Part shown: one piece after another, positions 23,265 to 34,964 of the stretch
Layout of the letters: every line of letters starts with the position of its first letter
How positions within the stretch are numbered: position 1 is the stretch's first letter
Assembly (NCBI GenBank): GCA_002007465.1
Contig: LNAC01000109.1
Coordinates: forward strand, 1,213,144 to 1,277,143
Reading direction: 5' to 3'
DNA: 64,000 bases
DNA from: Ailurus styani
Taxonomy: Eukaryota; Chordata; Mammalia; Carnivora; Ailuridae
Position numbers and translations under genes: made by a program
The notes under the pieces: model-generated
Told to the model about the DNA's origin: nothing
The model's input: the letters and a program-made list of their open reading frames with translations, nothing else
The model's database searches: none

Positions 23265-23800
23265 AGCTGTGGTAACAAGAAGACCCAAAACACAATGCCT
23301 AACCAAGTCAGAATCATATTTATTTCTCACATAACAATCCAAGAAAGTCATCCCAAAATCAGAAAGGCAGCTCTGCCATCCTCAACATGCAGCTTCCCAA
23401 TCTGGGTCCAAAGTGGCTGCTCCAGCTCCTGCCATCACGTCTGCCTCTTAACCAGTGGGGTGGGAAAGGGAAAAAGGCAAGTGCATGTTCATTTCTCTTA
23501 CAATTATATGATGAAGGACTGCTAACTATCCACCAAAATCTGTTGACCTTTCTTTGGGGATACTATATTTCCCAGTCTCTGCAATTGGTTTATGGCCATG
23601 GGACAAAATTGTCTCCAGTAGAATGTAAGTTAGAAGTGGAAGATTAGGCAAGAGGATCTTACAGGCCACTATGTAACTGAAAGGCCTTAATTCTGCCCCA
23701 TTTTACTGGCTGAAGCTCAGTCACATGACTCTACCTACCTGCAAGGGAACCTGGGAAGTGTAGTCTACTCATGTCCCCTGCCCCGTATTCCCTTTGCCTC
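23265..23800. repeat. Ancient interspersed repeat, family not assigned
   Basis: 'CATATTTATTTCTCACATAA', 'AAAGTGGCTGCTCCAGCTCC', 'TGCCATCACGTCTGCCTCTT', 'CTCAGTCACATGACTCTACC' and 'AGGGAACCTGGGAAGTGTAG' follow the order of a widespread mammalian LTR-type repeat. An unmatched segment (about 23500-23660) interrupts it. Confidence 0.5.
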
Positions 23801-24334
23801 CATTATTCAAACATCCCTGTGTAATGGGCCAGGGGCCAATGTTGATAACATAATAAAATATCCTCTGGAGGATATTTTCTCACCAGATGAAGGCCGGAAA
23901 GTGATCCTGGAAAGGGTCCAGAGCTTTCTGAGTCCCTAGCTGCACGGGACACTGGCCCAGAACCCTTCACCATGAACCTGGGCTCATCATGACAAAGACC
24001 TGGAAAAGAACAGGTCAGGGTGAGGTGTATTCACAGCACCAGGACAATGGGGGTGAGAATACCCACAGATGCCTAAAACAACCCCTTCCCTATAACCCCA
24101 GCCCACACATACCAGACACACCTCAGCCTCCCCTGCGAGACCCTGGGCTTACCATGGCCCCCTTCCAAGGAGACCTTGTTGAGCTTCTGGCTGCATGAAG
24201 AATCACCTCCCTGATTCAGAAAATTGCGAGATCCATTTGGGCATTGTTATTAGCATATGAGCTATAATGGTCCTCCCTGCAGCCCAGATGAAAAGGCTAA
24301 AATGGGATTGCTCACCAGCCATTTTGTTCAGAAG
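23801..24334. other. No assignable feature
   Basis: Unique sequence; nothing recognised. Confidence 0.4.
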
Positions 24335-24485
24335 CAGAATAGCGCAGATTTTGGAGACAGACTGAGTTCAAAATTCAGCTCCACAACTTTTTATGTGTGT
24401 GACCCCTGGCAAACCAATTACCCTCACTGGGCCTTAATTTCCTTATCTGTAAAATGGGAATAATAGTCCCTACTGGCTCCCAGAA
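24335..24485 (+). repeat. MIR SINE relic
   Basis: 'TTTTGGAGACAGACTGAGTT', 'ATTTCCTTATCTGTAAAATG' and 'GGGAATAATAGTCCCTAC' form a good MIR core. Confidence 0.85.
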
Positions 24486-25644
24486 ACACTTGGAAAATCC
24501 TGCATCTCAGGCTTAGGGACTTTGTGGCATGTGACACTTCCATTTCCTTCTGGAAAGACAGGACCTTAAGACATCACCAGCATTCATCATGGTTCCCAAA
24601 GCCTTGGATGTGTTTCTCGAGAACATCGTTTATCCTTATTACACTGAGGGAAGGAAATGAAAGTATAAAGTGCTTTGCATAACTCCTTTATCTTGCTCTT
24701 TAGCTTGAAAAATTGTGCACACTTGCTACTTTGTTATTTTTTTATTAGAGAATAGACGGCCTTTTTCCTCAGGTCCTGAATGAGCAAAGAATGCTGTGAT
24801 TGGTTGCAGTCCCTGCCAGTCATCTCAGATCTAAAATCCCTCCCCTCAGGAAGGCTGGGTCAGGCCCCCAGATCTTGCCCAACTACAAAACTTTCTTTGT
24901 CTTTATTCCCCCTCCACTATTCAGACTTCTGGGGGTAGGGAGTGGGGCGATTGATCCAATACAAGACTGATAAACTAGGGAGAATTTATCTCATTTCATC
25001 ATATTATCTTGAGTAGAAAAGAAAAGGGACTCTCTTTAAAATCCCTTTGGTGTCATGTGTATGTCTTAGATGAGCATCGTTTGCTCACTGGGTTATAAAA
25101 AGAACCAAGACACTAAGTAGAGCCTGACAAAGTGATGGGGCTTCCCTGATCTGTGGCCAGAATGTCCCCAAAGTCACCCCAGGGGTGGCCGTAAGATCTG
25201 GATGACGTGTGGTCCACAAAAAGTGCCCAAAAGTGGTCTTGATGGTCAAGTACGTGAGGAAGGATAGCAGACATGTTGTTTAGTTAGAACCCGTAAGGGC
25301 TGGTCCCTGCCCGGAGGAGGTCACAGTCCAGATACCCCAAGGGGCAGGGACCACGGGAAGAGATCAGAGAAAGTTCTCCAGGATCAAGCCCCTGAAGAGG
25401 TATGGGAACCAAAGGGGCAGAAGGATTCCAGGGGAGAGCAGAAAGATTCCAGGAGAGGCGGACCCAAACACCACTGAGCACTTGGGGGAAGGCAGATGTT
25501 TCCAAAGAGCTGGAACAGAGAGTAGGGGTGGAAGTGAAAAGTGGGGATGGGTCTGAGATGAGGTCCCCAAGCAATAAAGGAGAAAGAAGGGGAGCTTTTC
25601 AAGAAAATGAAAGGATAGGGATATTGGTAAAAGGGGAGTTGAGA
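24486..25644. other. No assignable feature
   Basis: Unique sequence. Purine-rich toward the end, which lengthens open frames on the minus strand (208 codons at 25384-26010) without any recognisable domain. Confidence 0.4.
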
Positions 25645-25705
25645 AGGAGGGAAGGAAGGAAGGAAGGAAGGGAGGGAGGAAGGGAGGGAAGGAAGGAAGG
25701 ACACA
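25645..25705. repeat. GGAA / GGGA microsatellite
   Basis: Continuous GGAA and GGGA units, all purine on the + strand. Confidence 0.95.
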
Positions 25706-26159
25706 AAGGAGTAGAACTGGAGATGTTTTCTTAGAAGCAACACTGGAAGAGGCCAAGCCACTTGCCTCCAAGCTGAGGTGGGGTGAGAGCAAGGAGAGCC
25801 CTGGGTGGTCCTGCTCTGTTCCACTGGGCTCAGAGTATAGCAGCAAACTTGACCAATAGCAATAAAGACATCAGTTCTCACAAATGAAAGAAGACTAGAC
25901 TGTGCTAGACTGTGTGCAGTGCTCAACCATGTCATCAGAAACAGCCTCCTTCCAACCCCCTGCTTTGCCATCCATAGGATATTGAACTTGAACTTGTCGC
26001 TCATGGTCACAAAAGGGCTGCTGAGGTACTACACAACAACATTCCAACTTTGAATCTCTGCCAAACGCAAGTGACGTGGCTGACTCCCTTGCTATAGCAA
26101 GCTCCAAACAAATAGCCTTTGTCTGTTCTTTTGTAGGTGGTCTCCATTTCTTTTGATGA
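25706..26159. other. No assignable feature
   Basis: Unique sequence; nothing recognised. A short tandem 'TGTGCTAGACTG'-type repeat lies near 25900. Confidence 0.4.
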
Positions 26160-26290
26160 CGCACATGACCTTGGGGAGGTTGCTTAGCTTCCCTGGGCAT
26201 CAGTTGCATCACCTATAAAATGGAGAGATGCCTAAGAGCATGTATGTTACAGAGCTGCTGAGAGGAAGAAAGAAGTTTGTACGCGTGAGA
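26160..26290 (+). repeat. MIR SINE relic
   Basis: 'GACCTTGGGGAGGTTGCTTA', 'CATCACCTATAAAATGGAG' match the MIR core. Confidence 0.7.
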
Positions 26291-26499
26291 CAACTGGAGT
26301 GGATTTTGACACATAGAAAGCTTACTTTTATTATTGTGTGTTACTATGACGATCATTATCACCAGCAATATCACCTCCTAGATAATCCTCTAGAAACATT
26401 GTGTTGGGGGTTGTTGGCCTCAAATACCAAATGAAGGAACTGAGAAGAGGTTTGCCTTTGATTTGGAATAACATATTCATAGGGATGTCTCCAAGACGA

Positions 26500-26604
26500 G
26501 GTGTCTTGCTCTGCTCAGGGGGCCACAGCAAAATGCTTAAACAACAGAAATTCATTTTCTTATAGTTTTGGAGGCTGGAAGTTTGAGATCATGTGATAAG
26601 AAGA
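26500..26604 (-). mobile_element. MLT1-like LTR fragment
   Basis: 'AACAACAGAAATTCATTTTC', 'TTATAGTTTTGGAGGCTGG' and 'AAGTTTGAGATCA' match the reverse complement of the 3' part of MaLR LTRs. Confidence 0.65.
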
Positions 26605-26815
26605 CAGACATTGAGCCCCGTCTCTACCGCTTTACCAGCTGTGGCCCTGCAGCGAGCAACTTAACCAGTCAGTGCTCTGTGAACCTGTGTGCCAAATGGT
26701 AGTGATGGCTCCCTAGGGTTGTGGTCAAATCAAATAAATGAGCCAATACCATCCTGAGAACAGCCACTGGCAGAGAGGAAGTGCTATATAAATATTATTT
26801 CTTATTACTAGTCAC
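26605..26815 (+). repeat. MIR SINE relic
   Basis: 'CAGCTGTGGCCCTGCAGCGA', 'GGGTTGTGGTCAAATCAAAT' and 'GAAGTGCTATATAAATATTA' follow the MIR order. Confidence 0.65.
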
Positions 26816-27334
26816 AGCTATGTCATGTCGGGGTTTACTTTTACGGAATCCCCTTTTCCAAGCTGAAATTGCTCTAAGTGATCATAAGGAAAAAACAAAT
26901 AAACACAATAAAATGATGACAATGAACACAATAACATATTGCCACCATGAATTGGTCCTAAGAAGCATCCGAGAGGGCACCAAGAGCTTTTGCTGCTTGA
27001 ATCTTCGAATTCCTGCTTCTCCTGCCACCTCACTTGAATCTCAAGACAGGCCGTGGTCTTAAAACGGTCTCAGTTTTTAAGAGGCCAAATAGATTTTTCT
27101 GGCATGTCCCAGATAGAAAATGGAAAGTGGTAGATACAATCAAAATGAAAAGCTTCCATTGGGTCATAGTAAATATTGGTGCCAATGATGGCCTTAGGGT
27201 AGGCGTTAATTATTTGGAAGGGAATGGCATGGTGTACAGGTCAGAACATGGCCTGGGGACAGACATCCAAAAGCCTGTGGTCCCTGGTCCCCATCTGGCT
27301 AGATCCCAGCTGTCCATAGCAGGGCCAGGAAGAG
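26816..27334. other. No assignable feature
   Basis: Unique sequence; nothing recognised. Confidence 0.4.
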
Positions 27335-27434
27335 AGACACACTGATAAGAGGCTCGAACCCAGGACACTGAGATCAAGACCTGAGTCAGAACCAAAAGCC
27401 AGATGTTCAACCAACTGAGTAACCCAGGTGCCCC
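27335..27434 (-). mobile_element. Diverged, truncated Can-SINE
   Basis: 'CTCGAACCCAGGACACTGAG' and 'CAACTGAGTAACCCAGGTGC' are the reverse complement of the tRNA-like head. The CT-rich body and tail are almost entirely missing, so this is an older or deleted copy. Confidence 0.85.
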
Positions 27435-28734
27435 CAAGACAATGTGTTCCTTGCTGTAGATGTGGGACTGGCCTCTGGGCACAGCCAGATCCCTCAAGAC
27501 ATCCTATTGTGTTGACCAGCTGATGGTGATACCTGACATGCCACCGTTCATGGCTTATGTGCCCTGGTTCATAGCAGGGTGAGACCAGCCATGCATGCCC
27601 TGGTTTTGTTCCTACAGCAAAAACCATTCTCCCCTAGAGAGTTACCATGTCGTGGGCACACAATTTCCGTGTCATGGCAGTGAAGTGGCATCTTCTGAGC
27701 TGAGCACACAGTAGGCACACAGGAAAGATCTGGGTTCCAGGCCGGGAGAATAGCAGAACACAAACAAAAGGCCTCTGCCCTCATCCCCCACCCCTCCCAC
27801 TCCCACCGGCCCAGATAAGCCTAACATGTCTTACAGCTTCAGAAAGAGAAATCTTTAACCCAATTATGTCAAACCCCACTGGATGCATTTGATCCGGGAA
27901 AAATATCATCTCTGGCAATCGTAAAGAATATTAAGGTATTAGCAGTAGTCATTTTAGAATTGCATCGGAAGGGGAGCCGGAAATAATTGCACATCAGTTG
28001 CTCAAAAATCAGCAGTAAAAGAAATTTACATTAGTGTATAAATTACCCTCCCAGCAATATAAATTAGGATTTTATACCTCCTAATGACAACAGTCCAGGC
28101 CCTGGCTGTGCTAAGTAGAGATTTCTTGGAGGAAGGGGGGAGTGCCGTGCTCTGAATCCAGCAGGCACCTGGGCCCCAGTGCTGAGCTGGGGAGCAGAAG
28201 TGATTTGAATCTGACTGTCACCCGCCTGGAAGCCGGCCCTGCTGGAAGATTCTCCAGCTCAGCTGAGCACCAGGGAGGCACGCAAACCGAGCTCAGGCTC
28301 TGCAGAGAACAAAAGTAATTTGCCTCCATTGCCCCCACACATGCACCCCTCCCTTGGAAACAGAAGGCTCTGGATTTACTTGGAAAGCTGTGCTATCAAC
28401 ACTTTTGTTACACACATTTGGTGGCTTGAGCTCCTGTTCTGCAAGCTTTGTGTTTTGTGGCAGAGCAATCTGCACAGTTTAGAATCATAGACCATGCTTG
28501 CTGGAAGGGCCAACAGAAAACACCTAGAAACCCCTTAGAGTCAGGTGGCCAAGGCCTAGGGCAGAGACAGTGAGTGGAGGGGATGTGGAGGGAGAGTCAT
28601 GGGGAGGGCTCTTCCTATGGCAGCTGACAGAAGCCAAAGGCAACTTCACTTCACAGAGCAGGTGGCTAGAGCATGACAACTCGCTCTGGCTTCAGGGATA
28701 GAGGCTTCATGAGCTCAAATACTGGAGCCAGGAC
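27435..28734. other. Mostly unique sequence with a conserved-element candidate
   Basis: 27830-28080 is listed separately. Otherwise no repeat or gene recognised. Confidence 0.4.
27830..28080. promoter_or_regulatory. Candidate conserved non-coding element
   Basis: AT-rich, repeat-free, with CCAATTATGTC, GAAATAATTGCAC, TATAAATTAGG and CTCCTAATGAC motifs, in contrast to the GC-richer flanks. Resembles mammalian conserved developmental enhancers in texture; conservation not testable here. Confidence 0.28.
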
Positions 28735-29058
28735 TCCATCTCTCCATCTACCTGTTTGTCTATGTACATTTCCATCTATTCATCCATTTATCCATCCACC
28801 TATCATCTACTCATCCACCTATCAATCTATCCATCCACCGATCAATATATTCATCTCTCTTTCCATCTACTTATAAATCTATCCATCTATCCACCTCTCC
28901 ACCCATCTATCTATCCATCTATCTCCATCCAGCCATCTAGCCATCTATCCATCCATCAATCTATTTATCCATCCATCTTCTCTATCTATCCATCCATCCA
29001 TCCATCTACCCATCTGTCTATTCATCTATCTACCCATCTATCAACTATCTATCCATCT
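28735..29058. repeat. ATCC/ATCT tetranucleotide array, about 320 bp
   Basis: CATC-TATC and CATC-CATC units with point changes. The tetranucleotide period gives Ile/His/Ser/Pro/Tyr pseudo-translations across the array. Confidence 0.97.
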
Positions 29059-30429
29059 TTCAGGCCTGTATTTCTCTATGCATTGCCTTTTTTCTCTCCT
29101 AGTATTTAGACTGACTTTTTCCATTCAGCCAAAGAAGATGATTGTCAAACAAAACAAAACAAAAAAGCAAATAATCCACTGTTTCTTCTCATTCTGAAGG
29201 AAGGACTCTGATTGGCTCTTCTTGGTTACATGCCTACCCTCTGGGCCAATCACTTTTCAGAGGGGAAGGAATATTACCATTGGCTAAGCTTGGGTCACAT
29301 GCTGGGCACTGTTGTTGAGTAGGCAGCAGGGGTGGTGGCGGTGATGCATTTCCAATCCCACCAAACCCATGGAAAAAGAGAGAAGAGCGGGTCTCCCAGA
29401 GGAAATGAGGGTTTTAGATCTTCCAGCAAGTGGTTTGTTCCAAGGGCCCCAAGAAATCAGTGATGGAGCCAGGACCAGCACCTCCATCCTCTCCCCGTGG
29501 TCCTGAGCACTTTCTCTGGGCAATGCGCCCCGTTTGGGGATAGGAGCTGGTCTGCAATTCTCCACCACTTAGAGACAACAGTCCACGTGCTACTTTGTGG
29601 AAGAGGACAGGGAAAGGAACACAGTGGGCCACAAAATACATTCCCGGGCTCAGATGGGTCGGTGCATCTATGATAGGAAACAGCTTCCCCAGCAATCCCC
29701 ATGCACAGCCAACATTTAAGTCTCTGAGTTAAGGCTCTGGAGTCTCCTGTTTGAATTGCAAATGGAGCGAAGGCACAGAGTGAGAAGTCAGCACCACATC
29801 ACACAAGTAGGAGCTGCGAACATCTCTGGAGATCCAGGCTGTGTCAGGTGCTTTCCTGTGGGATCCGCAGTACTAATGCATTAAGATGAACCCTAGCATC
29901 ACAGACTCCCAGCCTCTCCCAGAAAGAGGAAACTATGTGGGAAATTCTGTTTCAGCAGCTCTGAGCCCCGGGTGAGGGGCCAACTGAGGTCATGCTCAGG
30001 TCTTAGCTGAGGTGGGACTAGAACCTACGACTCTAGAGTCCCCTCCAGTTCTTTTCCAGCCACAAAAAAAGAGAGGGCAGCGGAGTGGCATCTTCTGACC
30101 ACTATCCTCCCCTCATTCCTTTCCTGGCTTGAGCCTGAGGCTCCCCTGCCGCCTTCTCCGTGGGGCCTAAGGAACCTGATTGGGGAGGGGGAGGGGGTCC
30201 CTGATTCGGGGAATTGGAGCCAGTAGTAACCTAGAGGCATGCCTGCCTGTTCTGCTGTGTTGGGGTCTTACATCCCCAAATGGATGGGAAACCCTTCGAT
30301 GAACCCTCAATGACCGTGAGATTGTGGGGAAATGTTCCCCTGCTTCCTCCCTCCCCCCGAGGCCAAGTCCCACCCTGTGTCCCCCACTGACTGGCTGATT
30401 AATTAATGTGGAGACCAGGTCTCCACGAG
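29059..30429. other. No assignable feature
   Basis: Unique sequence; nothing recognised. Confidence 0.4.
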
Positions 30430-30700
30430 GATGTCTTCCGATGATTTAAAAAAAAAAAACCCCTGGAGAATGAAATGTTATGTGTCACTTGTCAACAAAG
30501 CCCAGCACTTTTCAGTGAAATAAGCATCTGATTCTGGAAAAACTTAATTAAAGCTGCTGTTGGCACTCAAGTGATTTACACCATCATTCCCAGCCTGTGC
30601 CTGGTGATTCCCTGGGGAGACACCAATTATCTCCTGGGGATGTTGTGAAATTCTCAAAATACTCCTCTAAACAACATGAATCTTTAATTCATTTTAACTT
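30430..30700. promoter_or_regulatory. Candidate conserved non-coding element
   Basis: AACTTAATTAAAGCTGCTG, CAAGTGATTTAC, ACACCAATTATCTCC and TCTTTAATTCATTTTAAC lie within repeat-free sequence just upstream of an A-run at 30703-30718. Inference from composition and motifs. Confidence 0.28.
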
Positions 30701-31440
30701 AACCAAAAAAAAAAAAAAGAGGAGGGAATGAAGGAAGAAAATGAGGGAGGGAGAAGAAACCAAATTATGCAGTACTTGTTCCAGAAAAAGGTACAAAGTT
30801 TGGAACCAAGAGGAACTAAAAGAAATGGGGGCAAGGGGACCTGTCTCTGGCAAACAGGTCCAAGAGGCATCAATTCAAACTCTAGTTGAAGACCCACTGT
30901 GTGCTGGGCACTGGGCAAAATCCTAGGCTCAGTCTTTGCCCCTTCGACTTGAGAGGAAGTGAACTTTGTGCAGAGGAGGTCAGGCTCTTGGTTTCTTGGT
31001 GCCTTGTCATGAAGCCTGGATTTAGCAACTTCTTGCACAAACCCAAAAATTGGCAAATGTCCACAGGGCAAAAGTGGCTGCAAATCCTTAGCTCACCTGC
31101 CATCTTTACCCTCCAGAGTCCCAGCCTCCCTGTTTCTGGTTACTTCCATTGTTCTCCTGCCTTTAAACAGATAGTTCTGTATTTTTTCACATACCAGTCA
31201 AGGCCTCTGAGCCAATGCCACTGAAGATCTCCTGCCACAGATCTCAGCACTGACCTGAGAAAGTTCCAGCTACCATTGCTCCTTACCCAACTTCTCTGGT
31301 GCCTGGAATCACTGGAGGTCAGAACAAGCCTTTCCCACAGCTGCCCATTGTGATCTCTGAGAGGACAGGGATCTTCAGCCCCTCCTTCATGTCACCACAG
31401 ACACAGGTCCTGCTGTATGCAAAGAGCTCAAAAAATGCTA
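30701..31440. other. Unique sequence with a weak L2 fragment
   Basis: 30865-30935 ('CCACTGTGTGCTGGGCACTG') resembles the L2 3' end. No gene recognised. Confidence 0.4.
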
Positions 31441-32129
31441 GATGGATGGATGGCAGGATGAATAGATGGGCAGATGGATAGATAGCTAGATGGATGGATG
31501 AATAATGGAAGGATGGATGGATGGATGGATGGATGGATGGATGGATGGATAGATGGATGATTATATGGATAGATGAATGGATGGATGGATAAATGAATGG
31601 ATGGTTGGATAGATAAATGGATGGGTGAATGGATGGATGGATGGTTAGATGAAAGGATGGATGGATGGATGGATGGATGGATGGATGGATGGATGGATGG
31701 ATAGATGGATGATTAGATGGATAGATGAATGGATGGATGGATAAATGAATGGATGGTTGGATAGATGAATGGATGGTTGGATAGATAAATGGATGGATGA
31801 ATGGATGGATGGATGGTTAGATGAAAGGATGGATGGATGGATGGATGGATGGATGGATGGATGGATGGATGACTGGATGGATAGATGGATGATTAGATGG
31901 ATAGATGAATGGATGGATGGATAAATGAATGGATGGTTGGATAGATAAATGGATGGATAAATGGATGGATGTATGGTTAGATGAAAGGATGGATGGATGG
32001 ATGGATGGATGGATGGATGGATGGATGGATGGACGGATGGGCAGATGGATGATGGATGATGGATGAATGATTAGATGGATAGATGAAAGGAAGAGTGGAT
32101 GGACAGATGGATGGACAGATGGATGGAAG
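31441..32129. repeat. GGAT tetranucleotide array with higher-order repeats, about 690 bp
   Basis: GGAT units dominate, with GATA, GAAT and GGTT variants. The variant phrase ATGGTTAGATGAAAGG recurs at 31641, 31813 and 31973, each followed by a long pure GGAT run and then AGATGGATGATTAGATGG-type text in the first two. This gives higher-order units of about 172 and 160 bp. Confidence 0.97.
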
Positions 32130-32697
32130 AGTTAGTGAGTAAGTGATCACATAATTGACAGAATGGATGGAATATCTTCTTCCTGACAATTGTCTTTGAG
32201 TATGAATGGGCTTCCTTCCCTCTTTTAGTCTGACTTCCTAGGGACTAAAACATCTCATCCCAGATAAAAGGAAGTTAAGGCTTCAAGGAATAGTTATATG
32301 TTATTTGGATTGAAGGACTAAGTGGGAGAGAGGGGACCCAAATTCCGAAACCACATCATGAGACCTATGCTATACTTTAGGGTGGGAAGAGCCTTGAGTC
32401 TAACACTTCCCAGGTGTTAACTCCATCAGAGACCTAGTAGATGCCACCCAGATCCTTAAAAAAAGCAGTCCTGGGTCCCAGAAGCAGGAGTGTCAAAACC
32501 ATGACTTACTCAGAATCCTAGGCCAGCCCAAGACTAGGGCTTTCTCACCCACCAAAACAACTTGACGAGCCGAGAATACTCTGTCCCCTGCTTGAAGAGA
32601 CATTCTCAGGCATGTCTCCAGTCACTATGGCTCAGTCGGCTCTATGGGGTTACAGATGTGAATCCAGGAAAATTTATGTATGGTCTCCCTTTTTAAA
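32130..32697. other. No assignable feature
   Basis: Unique sequence; nothing recognised. Confidence 0.4.
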
Positions 32698-32705
32698 ACT
32701 CCAGT

Positions 32706-32905
32706 AAGGGCACCTGGGTGGCTCAGTCCATTAAGCGGCTGCCTTCAGCTCAGGTCATGATCCCAGGGTCCTGGGATCGAGTCCCGAATCAGGATTCCTG
32801 CTCAGCAGAGAGCCTGCTTCTCCCTCTCCCTCTTCCTGCCACTCTGCCTACTGTACTCTCTCTCTCTGTCAAATAAACAAATAAAATCTTAAAAAAAAAA
32901 AAAAC
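32706..32905 (+). mobile_element. Can-SINE
   Basis: 'GCACCTGGGTGGCTCAGTCC' head, CT-rich body, AATAAACAAATAAAATC and a 14-A tail. Short target duplication ACTCCAGT at 32698-32705 and 32906-32913. Confidence 0.97.
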
Positions 32906-32999
32906 ACTCCAGTCCCTCTTGAAAGGAAAGGATAAGAAGTAGGATACACCGAGACAAAGAATTCCTGACTCAAAATGACCTGATGTAGTCCCACTTTCC

Positions 33000-33160
33000 A
33001 CTGGCGGTATGACCTTGGAAAGTCACAAAACCTTGCCTCAGTTTCCCTGACTACAAAATGAGACCATTTCTCCGATTAAACGGCGCCATGTCTGGAAAGC
33101 CCCACACAGAAGCACCTGCACATAGTGGATCTCCAACAGTGGCTTCAGTGACAGCATGGC
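33000..33160 (+). repeat. MIR SINE relic
   Basis: 'GTATGACCTTGGAAAGTCAC', 'GCCTCAGTTTCCCTGACTAC' and 'GCACCTGCACATAGTGGATC' follow MIR. Confidence 0.8.
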
Positions 33161-33399
33161 TCCTGTTGGGGACAATCAAGCTTGAACCCAAATCGCCATG
33201 ATTACAGAAATAATGTGATATGTGTTTGTGGCATAATGAAAAAGATCTTTGTTCTCAGTTCCTTGTACAAACCTTCAAAACTCAGAATTTCTTGAATGAT
33301 AGGAGTGTCTCTTATTATTCATAACAAGTCCCTTCAACTCCTGGTGGCAGGGCCCCTGGATAGCTTCAGGATGGAGAGTGGGCTGCCGAAAAACCAAAA

Positions 33400-33985
33400 A
33401 CCAATTAGATTAAAATCTGGAACTTTCAGCCCCACTCCTGACCTCTGGGGAGGCAGGAGGGGTTGGAGATGAGTTTAATCAGGTGGCCAGTGATTTAACC
33501 AATTGCCTATGGAATGAAAGAAACCCCAGATAAAAACTCTAAAACAATAAGATGAAGGAGCATGCGGGTTGTTGAACGCATCCACGTTTTGGGAAGACGG
33601 CTTTGCCCCAAGAGGGCGAGGGGCCTCTGCGCCCCTCCCATACCTTGCCCCTATGCATCTTTTCCATTAGGCTGTTCTGAGCTGTACCCTTCCTAATACA
33701 AGTGTAATCCTAAGTATAGTGCTTTCCTGCGTTCTGAGAGTTGTTCCAGCAAATTATCAAACCTGATGGTGGGGAGGGTTCACGAGAGCCCATGAATCTG
33801 GAGTCAGCCAGGCCAAAGTGTGGGTGACTTGACGGTACCATAGATATCTGGAGGGGAAGCAGGCTTGTGGGATGAGCCCTTTACTTGTGGGGTCTGTAGG
33901 GTAGTGTCAGAACTGAACTGAATTGGAGGACACCCAGTTGGTCTGGGAGAGTTGGTGTCCGAGCCAAATTACGTGAATGGGGAAC
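33400..33985 (+). mobile_element. Old LTR-like element (ERVL-type, tentative)
   Basis: 'CCCCAGATAAAAACTCTAAA', 'AACGCATCCACGTTTTGGGA', 'TTGCCCCTATGCATCTTTTC', 'GGCTGTTCTGAGCTGTACCC' and 'GGAGGACACCCAGTTGG' appear in the order of a widespread mammalian LTR-type repeat. No internal coding region is attached. Family name is uncertain and ends are approximate. Confidence 0.6.
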
Positions 33986-34100
33986 AGGCAAGGAGCTTAA
34001 GGGATGGAAGACAGGCCCCAAGATCAGGGGGAGGGCAGGAGAGCTCCTGGGGGCCAATGTTGAAAGCCTCCTGCCTCCTCCTGTTCCTTGGGCTTTTGCT

Positions 34101-34160
34101 CTCCAACCTCCCCAATCCCCCACCCACCCNCTCCAACCTCCCCAATCCCCCACCCACCCA
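34101..34160. repeat. 30-bp tandem duplication with an ambiguous base
   Basis: Two copies of a C-rich 30-bp unit (34101-34130 and 34131-34160) differ only where the first ends in N (34130) and the second in A. The N is the only ambiguous base in the window and sits at the unit junction. Confidence 0.95.
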
Positions 34161-34784
34161 CCCGCCTTCACTGAGTCCCAGAAAGCAGAAAGATGTCTAT
34201 GAAGAGGAGATGTGGCCAGTGCCAGGATTGATGGGCTGATGGGAGAGGGAGAATCTCAGACCCCATTTGTCCATCCCAAGGTGAGATCAAACCCCCTGCC
34301 TCATATTCCTGCATGTAGGGGTCTGCAAGCTGCAGATCAGCGATGCTTGGGAGAAGGGTGTGGGACTCAGACAGATGTGGAGAGCCAGGCCCGGGAAGAC
34401 AAATGCCCAAGGAGGGGAATCTCATGCTCTCAGCAACGTGACAGCACTCAGGAAGAAGATCTATTCCAAGGAAGGCCTGTTCCATGACAAATTCCCCCCC
34501 AGAGTAAAACTCCCTTTAAGTGTTAATAGCAGAATCCATAAGAAAAAAAGGTTCCTGTGAACAGAGCATATTCCTGAGGGGCTACTTTGCTTCTTGCTGT
34601 GTAGTTACGACCCTCCAAGGACGGCTGTCTTCCCATCAATTGCTTGTTTCCAGAGAGCAGAGGGCCAGAGTTTGACAGAACAGGACAAACAGCTTCCAGC
34701 CAGCAGGCAGCAGGAAAAAGATGCCAGGGTGAGGGGGGCGGGAGCCAGTAGCCAAAATGGTGTGCCGAAAAGTGGGTCTGGGGG
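34161..34784. other. No assignable feature
   Basis: Unique sequence; 34748-34779 shares a 32-bp motif with 36312-36343. Confidence 0.4.
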
Positions 34785-34935
34785 ACCTACTTTTGAAACC
34801 CCCGCCTACCGGTTGTGACCTTAAGCAAGCCAGCCCTTCTCTTGATCTCTCTGGTTGCCAACTGGAGGTATTATTACCCATGCATAAGGTTGTTAGAGCA
34901 GAAAATAAAATGATGCATATGCGGGTCTCCGGTCC
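34785..34935 (+). repeat. MIR SINE relic
   Basis: 'GTTGTGACCTTAAGCAAGCC', 'GGAGGTATTATTACCCATGC' and 'ATAAGGTTGTTAGAGCAGAA' follow the MIR core and 3' part. Confidence 0.65.
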
Positions 34936-34964
34936 AGAAGAGATGCTCAGTCATGCATGTTGAC

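Noticed and set aside
28756..29109. Ile/His/Ser/Pro/Tyr-rich frame of 117 codons
   Set aside because: Translation of the ATCC array.
28735..32129. CRISPR-like regular repeats in the two tetranucleotide arrays
   Set aside because: These are simple tandem repeats in a mammalian genome with no unique spacers.
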